Shown in pieces: positions 54,652 to 62,855 of a DNA stretch of 64,000 nucleotides. Origin of the DNA: Mucilaginibacter lappiensis (GTDB lineage: Bacteria; Bacteroidota; Bacteroidia; Sphingobacteriales; Sphingobacteriaceae). How positions within the stretch are numbered: position 1 is the first letter of the stretch; each line of letters begins with the position of its first letter. The position numbers were made by a program, and so were the translations under genes. The notes under the pieces are model-generated. The model made no database searches and was not told the DNA's origin. It saw nothing but the letters and a program-made list of their open reading frames with translations. The DNA is taken from NCBI RefSeq assembly GCF_900155965.1, contig NZ_FTMG01000001.1:62001-126000 (forward strand), written 5' to 3'.

Positions 54652-54873
54652 ATGAAAAGAATATTAGGGCTTTTAATCACAACAATAGGCATATTAATAG
54701 TGGGCGGATTTTTCGTTTTCACACCAAATCATGCGTTTAACCCAGCTGATTCTGTCAGTGGAGTTCAGGCATCTGCTGGCATCGTTTACGGCGGATTTAT
54801 CACCTTTGGTGTTGGTATGGTTATCTTTATATCAACTTTGCCATTCGCCGGAGAAAAATCAAGAAACTCTTAA
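54652..54873 (+). CDS. Small two-helix membrane protein
   Basis: The product has 73 residues from the ATG at 54652; an in-frame ATG 78 codons earlier gives a hydrophilic prefix that I do not believe. Two hydrophobic segments (about 4-24 and 43-64) flank a short loop with NPADSVSGVQAS. I recognise no family. It ends in a strong terminator. Confidence 0.6.
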   Translation: MKRILGLLITTIGILIVGGFFVFTPNHAFNPADSVSGVQASAGIVYGGFITFGVGMVIFISTLPFAGEKSRNS

Positions 54874-54899
54874 TTGATATAAATTCTTTTTCGCTATAC

Positions 54900-54935
54900 A
54901 AAGGGCGGTCTGTTAACAGACCGCCCTTTGCTTTT
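54900..54935 (+). terminator. Strong palindromic terminator
   Basis: Positions 54900-54929 are a perfect palindrome (AAAGGGCGGTCTG then complement, two-base spacer) followed by GCTTTTT. The plus gene ends 27 bases upstream. Confidence 0.85.
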
Positions 54936-55091
54936 TAAGACTATTCCCCAACCTTATTTCGCGTTACGCAATTGCCCCCGCATATTGTCACACTCACCCC
55001 CTTTTTTAATGTAATGACTTCAGGTAACTTTGATATAACAAAACAAACTAGTAGCGTAAATCACATTAAAACAAATTAAGGAGAATATATT

Positions 55092-55577
55092 ATGCAAAAG
55101 ATTACAACATGCCTTTGGTTCGACGGTAAGGACGGTAGAGTTCAGGAGGCCATCGATTTTTATACTTCGATATTCAAAAATTCAAAAATTTTAGACATCA
55201 CCTATTATGGTGAAGGCCATCCACAATTGAAAGGACAGATCCTGGTTGCGAGATTTGTATTGGATGGTCAGGAACTCATGATACTGAATGGTGGCCCGGG
55301 GTTTCCATTCACTGAAGCGATATCACTATCGGTTGATTGCAAAACGCAGGAAGAGATCAATTTTTACTGGAACGCTCTACTTGCCGACGGCGGGAAAGAG
55401 AATCAGTGCGGCTGGCTGAAAGACAAATTTGGCTTATCATGGCAGGTAGCCACATCAGAAATAGAGCAAATGCTGAAAGACAAGGACACTAAAAAAGCAA
55501 ACAATGTAATGATGGCTATGATGCAAATGGTTAAAATTGATATTCAGACATTGAGAGATGCATACATGCAAGCCTAG
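55092..55577 (+). CDS. VOC-superfamily protein (PhnB-like)
   Basis: The 161-residue protein starts ITTCLWFDGKDGRVQEAIDFYTSIF, the common opening of PhnB/3-demethylubiquinone methyltransferase-like VOC proteins. It contains DKFGLSWQVATSEI and AMMQMVKIDIQTLRDAY. A good Shine-Dalgarno-like AAGGAG (55078-55083) sits nine bases before the ATG, which is unusual in this group and fixes the start. The ligand is unknown. Confidence 0.9.
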   Translation: MQKITTCLWFDGKDGRVQEAIDFYTSIFKNSKILDITYYGEGHPQLKGQILVARFVLDGQELMILNGGPGFPFTEAISLSVDCKTQEEINFYWNALLADGGKENQCGWLKDKFGLSWQVATSEIEQMLKDKDTKKANNVMMAMMQMVKIDIQTLRDAYMQA

Positions 55578-55606
55578 TTGATATCAATTCATTATATTTA
55601 TCTGAT

Positions 55607-55993
55607 ATGAGAGGCTCAGATTTTCCGCCACCACGCAATGCCGATGAATATATTGCGCAGCAACCAGCATCATTCAGGCCTACGTTAAAAGAGTTGAGGC
55701 ATATTATATTAACTACTGCTCCGCAGGCAACAGAAGTGATAAGCTACCAGTTGCCTTGTTACAAGTATCATTATATGCTGGTGGGGATTGGGGCAAATAA
55801 AAAATACTGTAGTTTTTATACCATGAGCCCCAGTTTGGTAAAGTCAATGAAAGAGGAACTTAAAGACGTCAAGGTATCAGGCTCTACACTACATTTTGCG
55901 CCGGGTGAATCCTTGCCTGTTGAACTTATCAAAAAGATCATATCAGAAAGAATGATGCAGAACGAAATGCTTGCTTTCTCCAGAAAAAAATAA
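55607..55993 (+). CDS. DUF1801-family protein
   Basis: This 128-residue cytoplasmic protein contains DEYIAQQPASFRPTLKELRHII, ISYQLPCYKYHYMLVGIGANKKYCSFY and SGSTLHFAPGESLPVELIKKII, all characteristic of the DUF1801 (YdhG/iron-chaperone-like) family. It follows the VOC gene by 29 bases in a likely two-gene unit and ends in a shared terminator. Confidence 0.87.
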   Translation: MRGSDFPPPRNADEYIAQQPASFRPTLKELRHIILTTAPQATEVISYQLPCYKYHYMLVGIGANKKYCSFYTMSPSLVKSMKEELKDVKVSGSTLHFAPGESLPVELIKKIISERMMQNEMLAFSRKK

Positions 55994-56028
55994 TTGAACA
56001 CCGTTTTTAAAAAACGGTGTTCAATTAT
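55991..56028 (+). terminator. Bidirectional terminator overlapping both stop codons
   Basis: TAATTGAACACCGTTTTT and its exact complement form a long hairpin that includes the DUF1801 stop and the TGA of the cupredoxin gene, followed by T-runs on both strands. Confidence 0.8.
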
Positions 56029-56407
56029 TTTTTTCAGTCACAACCACTTTGGCGGGCACCATCATAGAATGAATCATACAATGATAGGTATAGGTACCCG
56101 CTTTAGTAAACTTAAAAGTGTAAGTCTGGTTTTGCTGAATATTGCCGCTATCGAATGCACCAGAACCGTCTGTTACCGTGTGCGTCGAAACATCTTTGTT
56201 TGTCCAGGTTACTGATCCACCGGTTTTAAGGTTCAACACAGCTGGCGAAAAAGCAAAGCTTGCTATGGTTGCACTACCATCAACTACCGGTGTATCTCCA
56301 TTTTTTGAAGTAGGGTTGTTGGTGTTTGATGACGATGTGCTTTTCCCGCAAGCAGTAAATAAAAGGACGCCTGCAAAAGCAATAAGTGTAATTTTGATAA
56401 TTTTCAT
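56021..56407 (-). CDS. Plastocyanin/amicyanin-like blue-copper lipoprotein
   Basis: The 128-residue protein has a signal ending LLFTAC-GK (Cys 20) and then a Ser/Asn-rich linker. The cupredoxin domain (about 46-126) has copper ligands H76 (VSTHTVTD), C110, H113 and M116 (YHCMIHSMMVPAK), the amicyanin pattern C-x2-H-x2-M. It should shuttle electrons or store copper on the cell envelope. It stands alone; the gene upstream is an uncertain small membrane protein. Confidence 0.92.
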   Translation of the reverse strand: MKIIKITLIAFAGVLLFTACGKSTSSSNTNNPTSKNGDTPVVDGSATIASFAFSPAVLNLKTGGSVTWTNKDVSTHTVTDGSGAFDSGNIQQNQTYTFKFTKAGTYTYHCMIHSMMVPAKVVVTEKNN

Positions 56408-56512
56408 GATTTGGTTTTTTTATGTGCTGGAGTGATATATACCATACACGTATTAAAAAGCAAATCGGTTGTCTCAAGTGAGGCAACTATCGTATAGCAA
56501 ATCAGAGTACTC

Positions 56513-56698
56513 TTAATGCGTTTTAGATTGATACTCTTTATTTGCCATTTCTAGGCTACCTTTTTCATTTACAGCATAATTTGAAATGGCTTTAGTCTGT
56601 ACCGATTGATCGTCTTTATTTTCTCTTCTTTTTGGCCCTCGTAATGGTATTATTAAAATGCATAGAAAAATAAAAACCTTAATTATAGCTACCAACAT
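56513..56698 (-). CDS. Hypothetical small membrane protein
   Basis: The frame encodes 61 residues from the ATG at 56698: a hydrophobic helix (MLVAIIKVFIFLCILIIPL) followed by a basic stretch GPKRRENKDD and a polar tail. A longer start at 56809 would add a hydrophilic stretch. This membrane-anchor layout is plausible for a real gene, but I recognise no family. Confidence 0.35.
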   Translation of the reverse strand: MLVAIIKVFIFLCILIIPLRGPKRRENKDDQSVQTKAISNYAVNEKGSLEMANKEYQSKTH

Positions 56699-56857
56699 AA
56701 TCAGAAATTTTTGCAGCAATGATATAGCCACATTTACAATAGGATAAAGCACATGATTGGTTGAGCTTTGCAGATATTTAGCACATGGTTGATTAATCCT
56801 GGCTAACAAAGGCTAAGATAAAGAAATGATGAATAAATTAAAAATTTTGCCTAATTG

Positions 56858-58633
56858 TTATTCGGGCTGGGCCATAGCAGTGATAGCTTGTAGGAACCAT
56901 GCCGCATGGGGCAACCATTGTTCTGTCCATCGCCATTCGTTGCCCTTGTCTTCGGTTTTAAAATCAATGCTGCTTCCATCGGGATTACCTTCTTTACCGG
57001 TAATGCCATTAGATATCCCGCCTTTGCCTGATCCGTGACCAAAGCTTGAGCTCATGTAAGGCACATTGTTTTTGCCAAACTGGTACATAAAACACACGGA
57101 ATATGGGTTGCAGCCCAATATCCACGATAACTGATCGGATGCATAAACAGCAAGATCTTTTTTTACGCCCCAGCCACCTTTTTGCGGGTAAACCAAACGG
57201 CCTCCTACTATCGCAGCCGTAGCTAACGACCCCAACCGGGCGTTTTCACCCTGCCACCACCAGCCCGTTTCATTTTCATGAGGGATAAAAAAGCCATCTT
57301 TTATTTGATCGCGCAGGCGGAAGGTTTGCCTGGCATAACCAAAGGGATTACTCACCTCATTTGTTACCCTTAGGTTATAATCAAGTGCCTTTTTAATAAC
57401 GGTTAACGCTGCAGCTCTTTCATTTTGCTCTTTTTCTTTACTTAAATACCGGCACAAAGCAATAATAGGTAATCCGGCATCAGACGCATGCCAGAACGGA
57501 CGTCCCTGATCATTACTGATAAAGTAACCAGCGGAACTCATCCGTTTCTCGATATTTTGGGCCCGTTTGCGGGCTTCATCCTGATAAAACGAGCTATCGG
57601 TAGCTATCCAAAGTTCGGTTGCTGCCATTAAGGCACAATAATCGTCTATGATATTTTCTTTACCGTCATCGTCATATTTGGTATTATTAAGGAGCAGATG
57701 GGCATAAGCACGCTTAGCTGCGACAAGATACTCGGCCGATTTATAATCCCCATCCTTTTTCAAAGTCGATATACGGGCCAGAGCTGCTATTCCCATCCCA
57801 CCACCTTCGCGAAAAGCGCATTGATATTCGTCCGTTGTAACACTGTTTGCTCTTAGCCCTACTATCCGGCGGGCTTTGGGATCTTTACTGAAATAGCTAA
57901 AAACGGTCATATAAAAATAACCTTCTTTGGATAACGAACGCATAATATAATCGCCGCCCCATAAAGCCTCATTGGTCATGCTATCATCGGCATGAAGCTG
58001 ATGCAGTAAACCCGGTATAGTTTGCACCGCGTTAATCATTGACCACGTTACCAGCGGAATTTGCTGTGGCGACATATAATTAGCATAAGCCAGGTGCGAA
58101 AAATATTTACTTACATCTCCAGAAGCATCGCACCAGCCTCCACGCACATCTGCAGTTTTGTTGCTTCCATAAAGTATTACAGCCTTATCAACATCAAGTT
58201 CGGTAGGTGTATTGGCCCGTTGCTTATTATAATAACTAATGATAGATGGAATCGTATTCACTGCAAGTGCATTCTCGCTTACCTCAAAACCATCAGAAAG
58301 ATAAGGCTTGCCGTTAAGGTTTATGCTTAGTTTATAGTTACCACTTTGTTTAAAGGATGAAAAATCCGCCTGATAAAAAAAGGCGTTCTTAACCCAATCA
58401 TTAATTTGTTCGGGGCCTTTTAGCGTACCTGTAAAAACGAATTTCCCCGAGGAATTGATCAAATTAAATGATAACCCGCTTAATTTAATATCATTACGGA
58501 TAACCGCCATTTTTGCTCCCCGAATATCAAAAGCAACCTGGTTAATATAAATTACAGGGGCTGCTTGAGTAATAAAAGCAAGCATAATGGAAAAACAGGT
58601 CAGGAATGTTTTGAGTTTAGAGGTGCGGTTCAT
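56858..58633 (-). CDS. GH9-family glycoside hydrolase (endoglucanase-like)
   Basis: The 591-residue protein (from the ATG at 58633) has a signal peptide ending ITQAAP, an N-terminal Ig-like domain (about 30-115: YINQVAFDIRGAKMAVIR) and a GH9 (alpha/alpha)6 catalytic domain. Seen are the DAGD-like GGWCDASGDVSKY, SDQLSWILGCNPYSVCFMYQFG near the end, and the catalytic acid region NEWRWTEQWLPHAAW (E of TEQW). It should cleave beta-1,4-glucan or a related plant glucan. An upstream in-frame start five codons earlier exists. Confidence 0.88.
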   Translation of the reverse strand: MNRTSKLKTFLTCFSIMLAFITQAAPVIYINQVAFDIRGAKMAVIRNDIKLSGLSFNLINSSGKFVFTGTLKGPEQINDWVKNAFFYQADFSSFKQSGNYKLSINLNGKPYLSDGFEVSENALAVNTIPSIISYYNKQRANTPTELDVDKAVILYGSNKTADVRGGWCDASGDVSKYFSHLAYANYMSPQQIPLVTWSMINAVQTIPGLLHQLHADDSMTNEALWGGDYIMRSLSKEGYFYMTVFSYFSKDPKARRIVGLRANSVTTDEYQCAFREGGGMGIAALARISTLKKDGDYKSAEYLVAAKRAYAHLLLNNTKYDDDGKENIIDDYCALMAATELWIATDSSFYQDEARKRAQNIEKRMSSAGYFISNDQGRPFWHASDAGLPIIALCRYLSKEKEQNERAAALTVIKKALDYNLRVTNEVSNPFGYARQTFRLRDQIKDGFFIPHENETGWWWQGENARLGSLATAAIVGGRLVYPQKGGWGVKKDLAVYASDQLSWILGCNPYSVCFMYQFGKNNVPYMSSSFGHGSGKGGISNGITGKEGNPDGSSIDFKTEDKGNEWRWTEQWLPHAAWFLQAITAMAQPE

Positions 58634-59036
58634 TTTTTCTGCTAACAAAATTTATATGTGCAAATTACTAATTAATATTCCGCTGGTTTTAATGAGCTCT
58701 TTTAAATAGATGTTTGTTTGACCCTATATTACCTCTACAGTACACTATTAACAATTGCAAAACTCATCAAACAACTTATCATCCTCAATTTTCTTCATGA
58801 GAAATATTTGGACGGAAGTTTATTGAATAACATAGCCCCTTTACACATTAATTTACTTAGCTTTGAACAATCATGCGGTAACATTATGGAGAGCCTGCAG
58901 CTCACGGTTACTTTTAATTTAACAAACAATAGTTTTCAATAAATAGGATCAGGAAATATTGCCGGTTCTTATAATCGTTTTAATGCCCTTGTAGAATAAT
59001 ACCTCACAAGGGTTTCATTTTTTATAGAAGCATAGT
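58634..59036. other. Gene-free stretch between GH9 and a small hypothetical gene
   Basis: About 400 bases hold the divergent promoters of the GH9 gene and the 59037 gene. A 74-codon plus-strand frame (58718-58942) is Leu/Ile-rich and not supported. I see no other structure. Confidence 0.5.
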
Positions 59037-59378
59037 ATGGAAGAAAGAAAGTTTTTAGCTACCTGGCAAAGGTATATGCCGGTTATTCGTTTGCATTTGA
59101 AAAAGAGCCTGAATGAGGATCAGCAGTTTAAATTGAATATAACAGATTTTGAATCGGCTGGTGGCCGCAGTAAAACAGGATATACCTTTAACATCAGTAT
59201 GGAAAATGGTAAAGTGACCAATAACATCAGCGGCTCACCTGTAGCGCGTGACTTGTACGAAGCTATCCGGACCGACGAAGCCGTAAAAGCTTTATTGCTG
59301 GATAAAAATGTTAAAATAAGTGTAGGCAAATCATTTATGCTCACCATAAAAACAACCCATCTTTCTACTTACAGATAG
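59037..59378 (+). CDS. Conserved-looking hypothetical cytoplasmic protein
   Basis: The product has 113 residues, soluble and of normal composition: EERKFLATWQRYMPVIRLHLKKSL, then ISMENGKVTNNISGSPVARDLYEA and KNVKISVGKSFMLTIK. The mix of a helical N-terminus and a beta-rich C-terminus suggests a small alpha/beta fold. I recognise no family. It stands alone and ends in a terminator. Confidence 0.7.
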   Translation: MEERKFLATWQRYMPVIRLHLKKSLNEDQQFKLNITDFESAGGRSKTGYTFNISMENGKVTNNISGSPVARDLYEAIRTDEAVKALLLDKNVKISVGKSFMLTIKTTHLSTYR

Positions 59379-59394
59379 GTTTTAGAATATAAGA

Positions 59395-59428
59395 AAAGGA
59401 AATAACCCGTAGGTTATTTCCTTTTTTT
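59395..59428 (+). terminator. Terminator between convergent genes
   Basis: AAAGGAAATAACC (59395-59407) pairs with GGTTATTTCCTTT (from 59412), followed by TTTT. It ends the small gene and overlaps the GH20 gene's 3' end. Confidence 0.85.
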
Positions 59429-61132
59429 ATGAGGTCTTTTTGAGCTTTTGTGACCCTTTTTAGAGCTTGTATGTTTCTTTCGGCTTATTTTTCCATGTCC
59501 CCGTTTTGAAGTATGGCGAACATATGATCGCGCTTTAACCGGTTTAATACGAGGAACAAAATCAACAACCTCCGGATGGAAAGATGGATCAAAGGGGTTA
59601 TAATAATAAATACCGGCAGCGTCGTAATTTTTAAAATCGGCTTTTAATTTATCGGTAAATGCCAGTTCATTCTTTTGTTCTGCTGAAGTCCATGCAGCCT
59701 CGGCCAGCCCTGCTATACGCGGAAACAGCATAAAATCAAGGCGTTTTTCTGATTCTATCCTTTCTGTCCAGAGATTAGCCTGTATCCCTACAATAAGTTT
59801 CGAATTCAGTTCCTCAGCGGACACTTGTCTGTCTGGAAAATTATAAACATCTGTTACTCTGTTTAATACGCCATTCCAATTTCTGCCGGCCACAAGCCCA
59901 GTATCCTGCAAAAAATCAAAGTAAAGCGGCAAACGCGGGCAAAGCACCACCTGGTAATTTTTTTGAAGCGCCAGATGCAGCTGGCCAGGAAGGTTTTGCC
60001 TCCACCAAAAAATGATCGTTTTATCAGGGGGTAAATTTCCACCGGTGGCTTCATCCCATGCCAGTATTTTACTATTCAGACTGGTAACGGTATCCGCCAT
60101 CCGTTTAAAGAAGTACTGCTCCAGCTGGTTAACACCATCAAAATTCTTTTTTTGCATCATACGGGCAATAGCCGTATCCAAGGACCAGGCCTTAACACCA
60201 TAAGCAACTTCATCCCCACCTAAATGGATCATGTGTGCCGGAAATAATGAATTGGTTTCTTTGATGATATCGGCCAGGTATTGATAAGTTTTTTCATTGG
60301 CCGGGTTGAAAGTAAAATTGGGATAACCGGCAACACTTCCACCTGAAAATTCCGGATAAGCTTTATTTGCGGCTGTTGCATGACCCGGCATGTCAATTTC
60401 TGGTATTACCGTGATAAACCGTTGTACTGCGTAAGCTACAATGTCGTGGATATCATCCTGTGTATAGTATTTGGCTTCCACAGATGTATCGCTGTAATTG
60501 CCTATACCTCCTATGGTTGCCAGTTTAGGATATTTTTTGATCTCGATGCGCCAGCCCTGAACATCGGTCAGGTGCCAGTGAAACTTATTCAATTTATAAT
60601 AAGCCATCCAGTCAAGCAATTGTTTTACCTTTTGTTTGCCAAAAAAATGCCTTGACTCATCGAGCATAAGGCCTCGCCATTGATAACGTGGTGCATCCGC
60701 TATTCTGCAGTCTTGCAAACATAAATTATTGTCATTATCTGCCTGCTGATCCTTTATAAGCTGCAATAATGATATTAATCCATAAAAAATACCCTCTTTA
60801 TTTGATGCCGAAACAGTAATATGTTCTGCTGCTATGTTTAATGTGTAAGCACCTGTTATTGATGATGAGCTAGTTAATACCAGATCAATCAAGCTTCCGG
60901 AACCTGTACTATTTTGTACAAGAGCAATACCTTTCGCTTTATATACTTCTTTCTGAAAATAAGTAACTAAGGCCAGCAACGTAGTATCATTAGTGCCAAT
61001 AGTGGTGCGGTTATTCAAATAAAATTGACCAACTCCCCTGCTAACCGACTGTGGTTGTGGGATAATGTTTAAGTTTTGGGCTTTTACGCAAACAGAAAAT
61101 AAAAGAAGTGCTGCTAATAGTTTAAATTTCAT
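59414..61132 (-). CDS. GH20 beta-N-acetylhexosaminidase with very basic C-terminal tail
   Basis: The 572-residue protein has a signal peptide (1-18, ending CVKAQ), a GH20b-type N-domain (about 20-150) and the catalytic barrel with HLGGDEVAYG (D307, E308), AWDEATGGNLPPDKTIIFWW and FHWHLTDVQGWRIEIK. It releases GlcNAc or GalNAc from chitin-like or glycoprotein glycans. The last 39 residues (from ARSYVRHTSKRGHG) have about 22 Lys, Arg or His, a feature not usual in GH20. Confidence 0.92.
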   Translation of the reverse strand: MKFKLLAALLLFSVCVKAQNLNIIPQPQSVSRGVGQFYLNNRTTIGTNDTTLLALVTYFQKEVYKAKGIALVQNSTGSGSLIDLVLTSSSSITGAYTLNIAAEHITVSASNKEGIFYGLISLLQLIKDQQADNDNNLCLQDCRIADAPRYQWRGLMLDESRHFFGKQKVKQLLDWMAYYKLNKFHWHLTDVQGWRIEIKKYPKLATIGGIGNYSDTSVEAKYYTQDDIHDIVAYAVQRFITVIPEIDMPGHATAANKAYPEFSGGSVAGYPNFTFNPANEKTYQYLADIIKETNSLFPAHMIHLGGDEVAYGVKAWSLDTAIARMMQKKNFDGVNQLEQYFFKRMADTVTSLNSKILAWDEATGGNLPPDKTIIFWWRQNLPGQLHLALQKNYQVVLCPRLPLYFDFLQDTGLVAGRNWNGVLNRVTDVYNFPDRQVSAEELNSKLIVGIQANLWTERIESEKRLDFMLFPRIAGLAEAAWTSAEQKNELAFTDKLKADFKNYDAAGIYYYNPFDPSFHPEVVDFVPRIKPVKARSYVRHTSKRGHGKISRKKHTSSKKGHKSSKRPHKKRK

Positions 61133-61608
61133 TCAATAAAAGTTCAAATCAATGCGGGTGCCGCTATGATAGCAAAAATATGGCTATTTCAAGGTAATTT
61201 ATTTGCAATAAGTTAAAATCGGTAATATAATCGGGGTTTATGTAATTAAGCTGCCAGTTCCTTCTGAGCAACCACACCCCATATATTTTTCGTATTATAT
61301 AATAATATTTCGCAGTCAATAAATACACTAACTACAGCCTAAATATGCCCCCAACAAATACACTATCCATAGGGGTACTTATAGATAAATTCAACTTTTT
61401 TATAGCTAAACCGCAAACGTTTTCGTAAATAAATCACTCATCAACAGCTTGTTGTAACATATATATCATATAGATTTGAGTCACCAATATTTACCGAATA
61501 ATAATAATTTTTCAATAAAAATACTGAACGGAGCCCCTGCAATTTCCGAACAGGATTATTATGCTCTTTTGCAAACCATTTAATAAACCATATACTAAAT
61601 TTCAAATT
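61133..61608. other. Gene-free stretch between GH20 and alginate-lyase-family genes
   Basis: About 475 bases, strongly AT-rich, with no convincing coding frame; it contains the divergent promoter regions of the two genes. I could not define a promoter box with confidence. Confidence 0.5.
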
Positions 61609-62778
61609 ATGAAAAACAAGAAAATCAGCTCTATGCTGATCGCCATCGGCATGGTTGCTGGAAGTATATTTTTGTACCAATGTAAAAAATCATCAAATCC
61701 GGAAAATGTGGCATCCGACAATCCTGCTAGTTCCGGAAAGCTGTCAACATCAGCAGTAACTACCTTTGTGCATCCCGGCGTATTAAACACACAAGCCAGC
61801 TTAGATCTGATTGGTGGCCAGGTAAATGGAGGCGATGCAACCCGTACAGCCTCCTACCAAAAAGTACTGGATTACATTAACAGCCATTCCTATCCTACCT
61901 CGTTTCCATCTACAGTAGTGGTAGGATCAAACGGAGCTACTACCCCGTCCAAAGATCAGATCCGTAAAGATGCCGAACTGGCATATGCAACAGCTTTGCG
62001 CTGGGCCAAAACAGGCACAGCCAGCTATGCGCAGCAAACCATCGCTATCTTGAATGGCTGGTCATACAATTTTCAAGGTTATGGCTTAAAGGATTCCTCC
62101 ACCAATCCTAATCAGCCAGATTTGGAAGCTTCATGGACAACGCCAAGCTTTGTGGCCGCGGCTGAGATCATCAGGTATTACAAAGTTAACGGAGTAGGTT
62201 CGGGTTGGTCGGCTGCGGATATTAACCAATTCAGTAGTTTTCTGAATCTGGTTAAAAATAATTATATTAACAACACCCCTACCACGTACAATAACAACTG
62301 GGATGCCTCGGCAGGATATGCAAAAATGGCTATTGGTGTATTTTTGAACAGCGCTACTGTATTTCAAAATGGTGAAGATATGATCAAAAACTATCTGCCT
62401 ATAGTTATACAAAGCGATGGTACACTCCCTGAATTATGCGACAGGCAAGATTGTGTTCATTACCAGTACACTTTAACTGCATTGGCATATGCAGCTCAGA
62501 TTGCCGAAATCCAAGGCGATAACTCCATCTGGACAGCCAACTCAAGCAGGATCAGTGCAGGATATGATTTTATGAGGAAAGCTTACAATCAATCTACAGG
62601 CTGTAATTACTGTACAGTTAACAGCCCCGTATTTCCCGGAACAGAGGTTGCTTATAATCAATATAATACCGCTAACTTAAAATCATTAAGAGAGATTAAT
62701 CCGCCAAATGGTGTACCTAATGATAATACCTTTTTAGGATTTACAAGCTATACACATTTCAATGTATCCGGCTTATAA
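61609..62778 (+). CDS. Alginate-lyase-family (PF05426-like) lipoprotein
   Basis: The 389-residue protein (ATG at 61609) has a lipoprotein signal ending FLYQC-KK (Cys about 25). An alginate-lyase-like (alpha/alpha) toroid follows: the opening HPGVLNTQASLDLIG, NNNWDASAGYAKMAIGVFL and GTLPELCDRQDCVHYQYTLTALAYAAQIAE with the family's His/Tyr region. It should depolymerise a uronate-containing polysaccharide, but the substrate is not certain. I chose the 61609 start because the longer one (61561) precedes the signal with a polar stretch. Confidence 0.83.
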   Translation: MKNKKISSMLIAIGMVAGSIFLYQCKKSSNPENVASDNPASSGKLSTSAVTTFVHPGVLNTQASLDLIGGQVNGGDATRTASYQKVLDYINSHSYPTSFPSTVVVGSNGATTPSKDQIRKDAELAYATALRWAKTGTASYAQQTIAILNGWSYNFQGYGLKDSSTNPNQPDLEASWTTPSFVAAAEIIRYYKVNGVGSGWSAADINQFSSFLNLVKNNYINNTPTTYNNNWDASAGYAKMAIGVFLNSATVFQNGEDMIKNYLPIVIQSDGTLPELCDRQDCVHYQYTLTALAYAAQIAEIQGDNSIWTANSSRISAGYDFMRKAYNQSTGCNYCTVNSPVFPGTEVAYNQYNTANLKSLREINPPNGVPNDNTFLGFTSYTHFNVSGL

Positions 62779-62799
62779 AAAATAAGCTTTAAAGCAAAA

Positions 62800-62831
62800 A
62801 AGCGGCCCTGTAATATTACAGGGCCGCTTTG
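62800..62831 (+). terminator. Strong bidirectional terminator
   Basis: AAAGCGGCCCTGTAAT and its complement form a perfect hairpin with T/A tracts on both sides, between convergent genes. Confidence 0.85.
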
Positions 62832-62855
62832 CATATATATGGGGTGGAGTTATTT

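Noticed and set aside
58718..58942. 74-codon plus-strand frame in the GH9 upstream region
   Set aside because: Low-complexity Leu/Ile/Asn composition typical of AT-rich non-coding DNA, and no recognisable motif.
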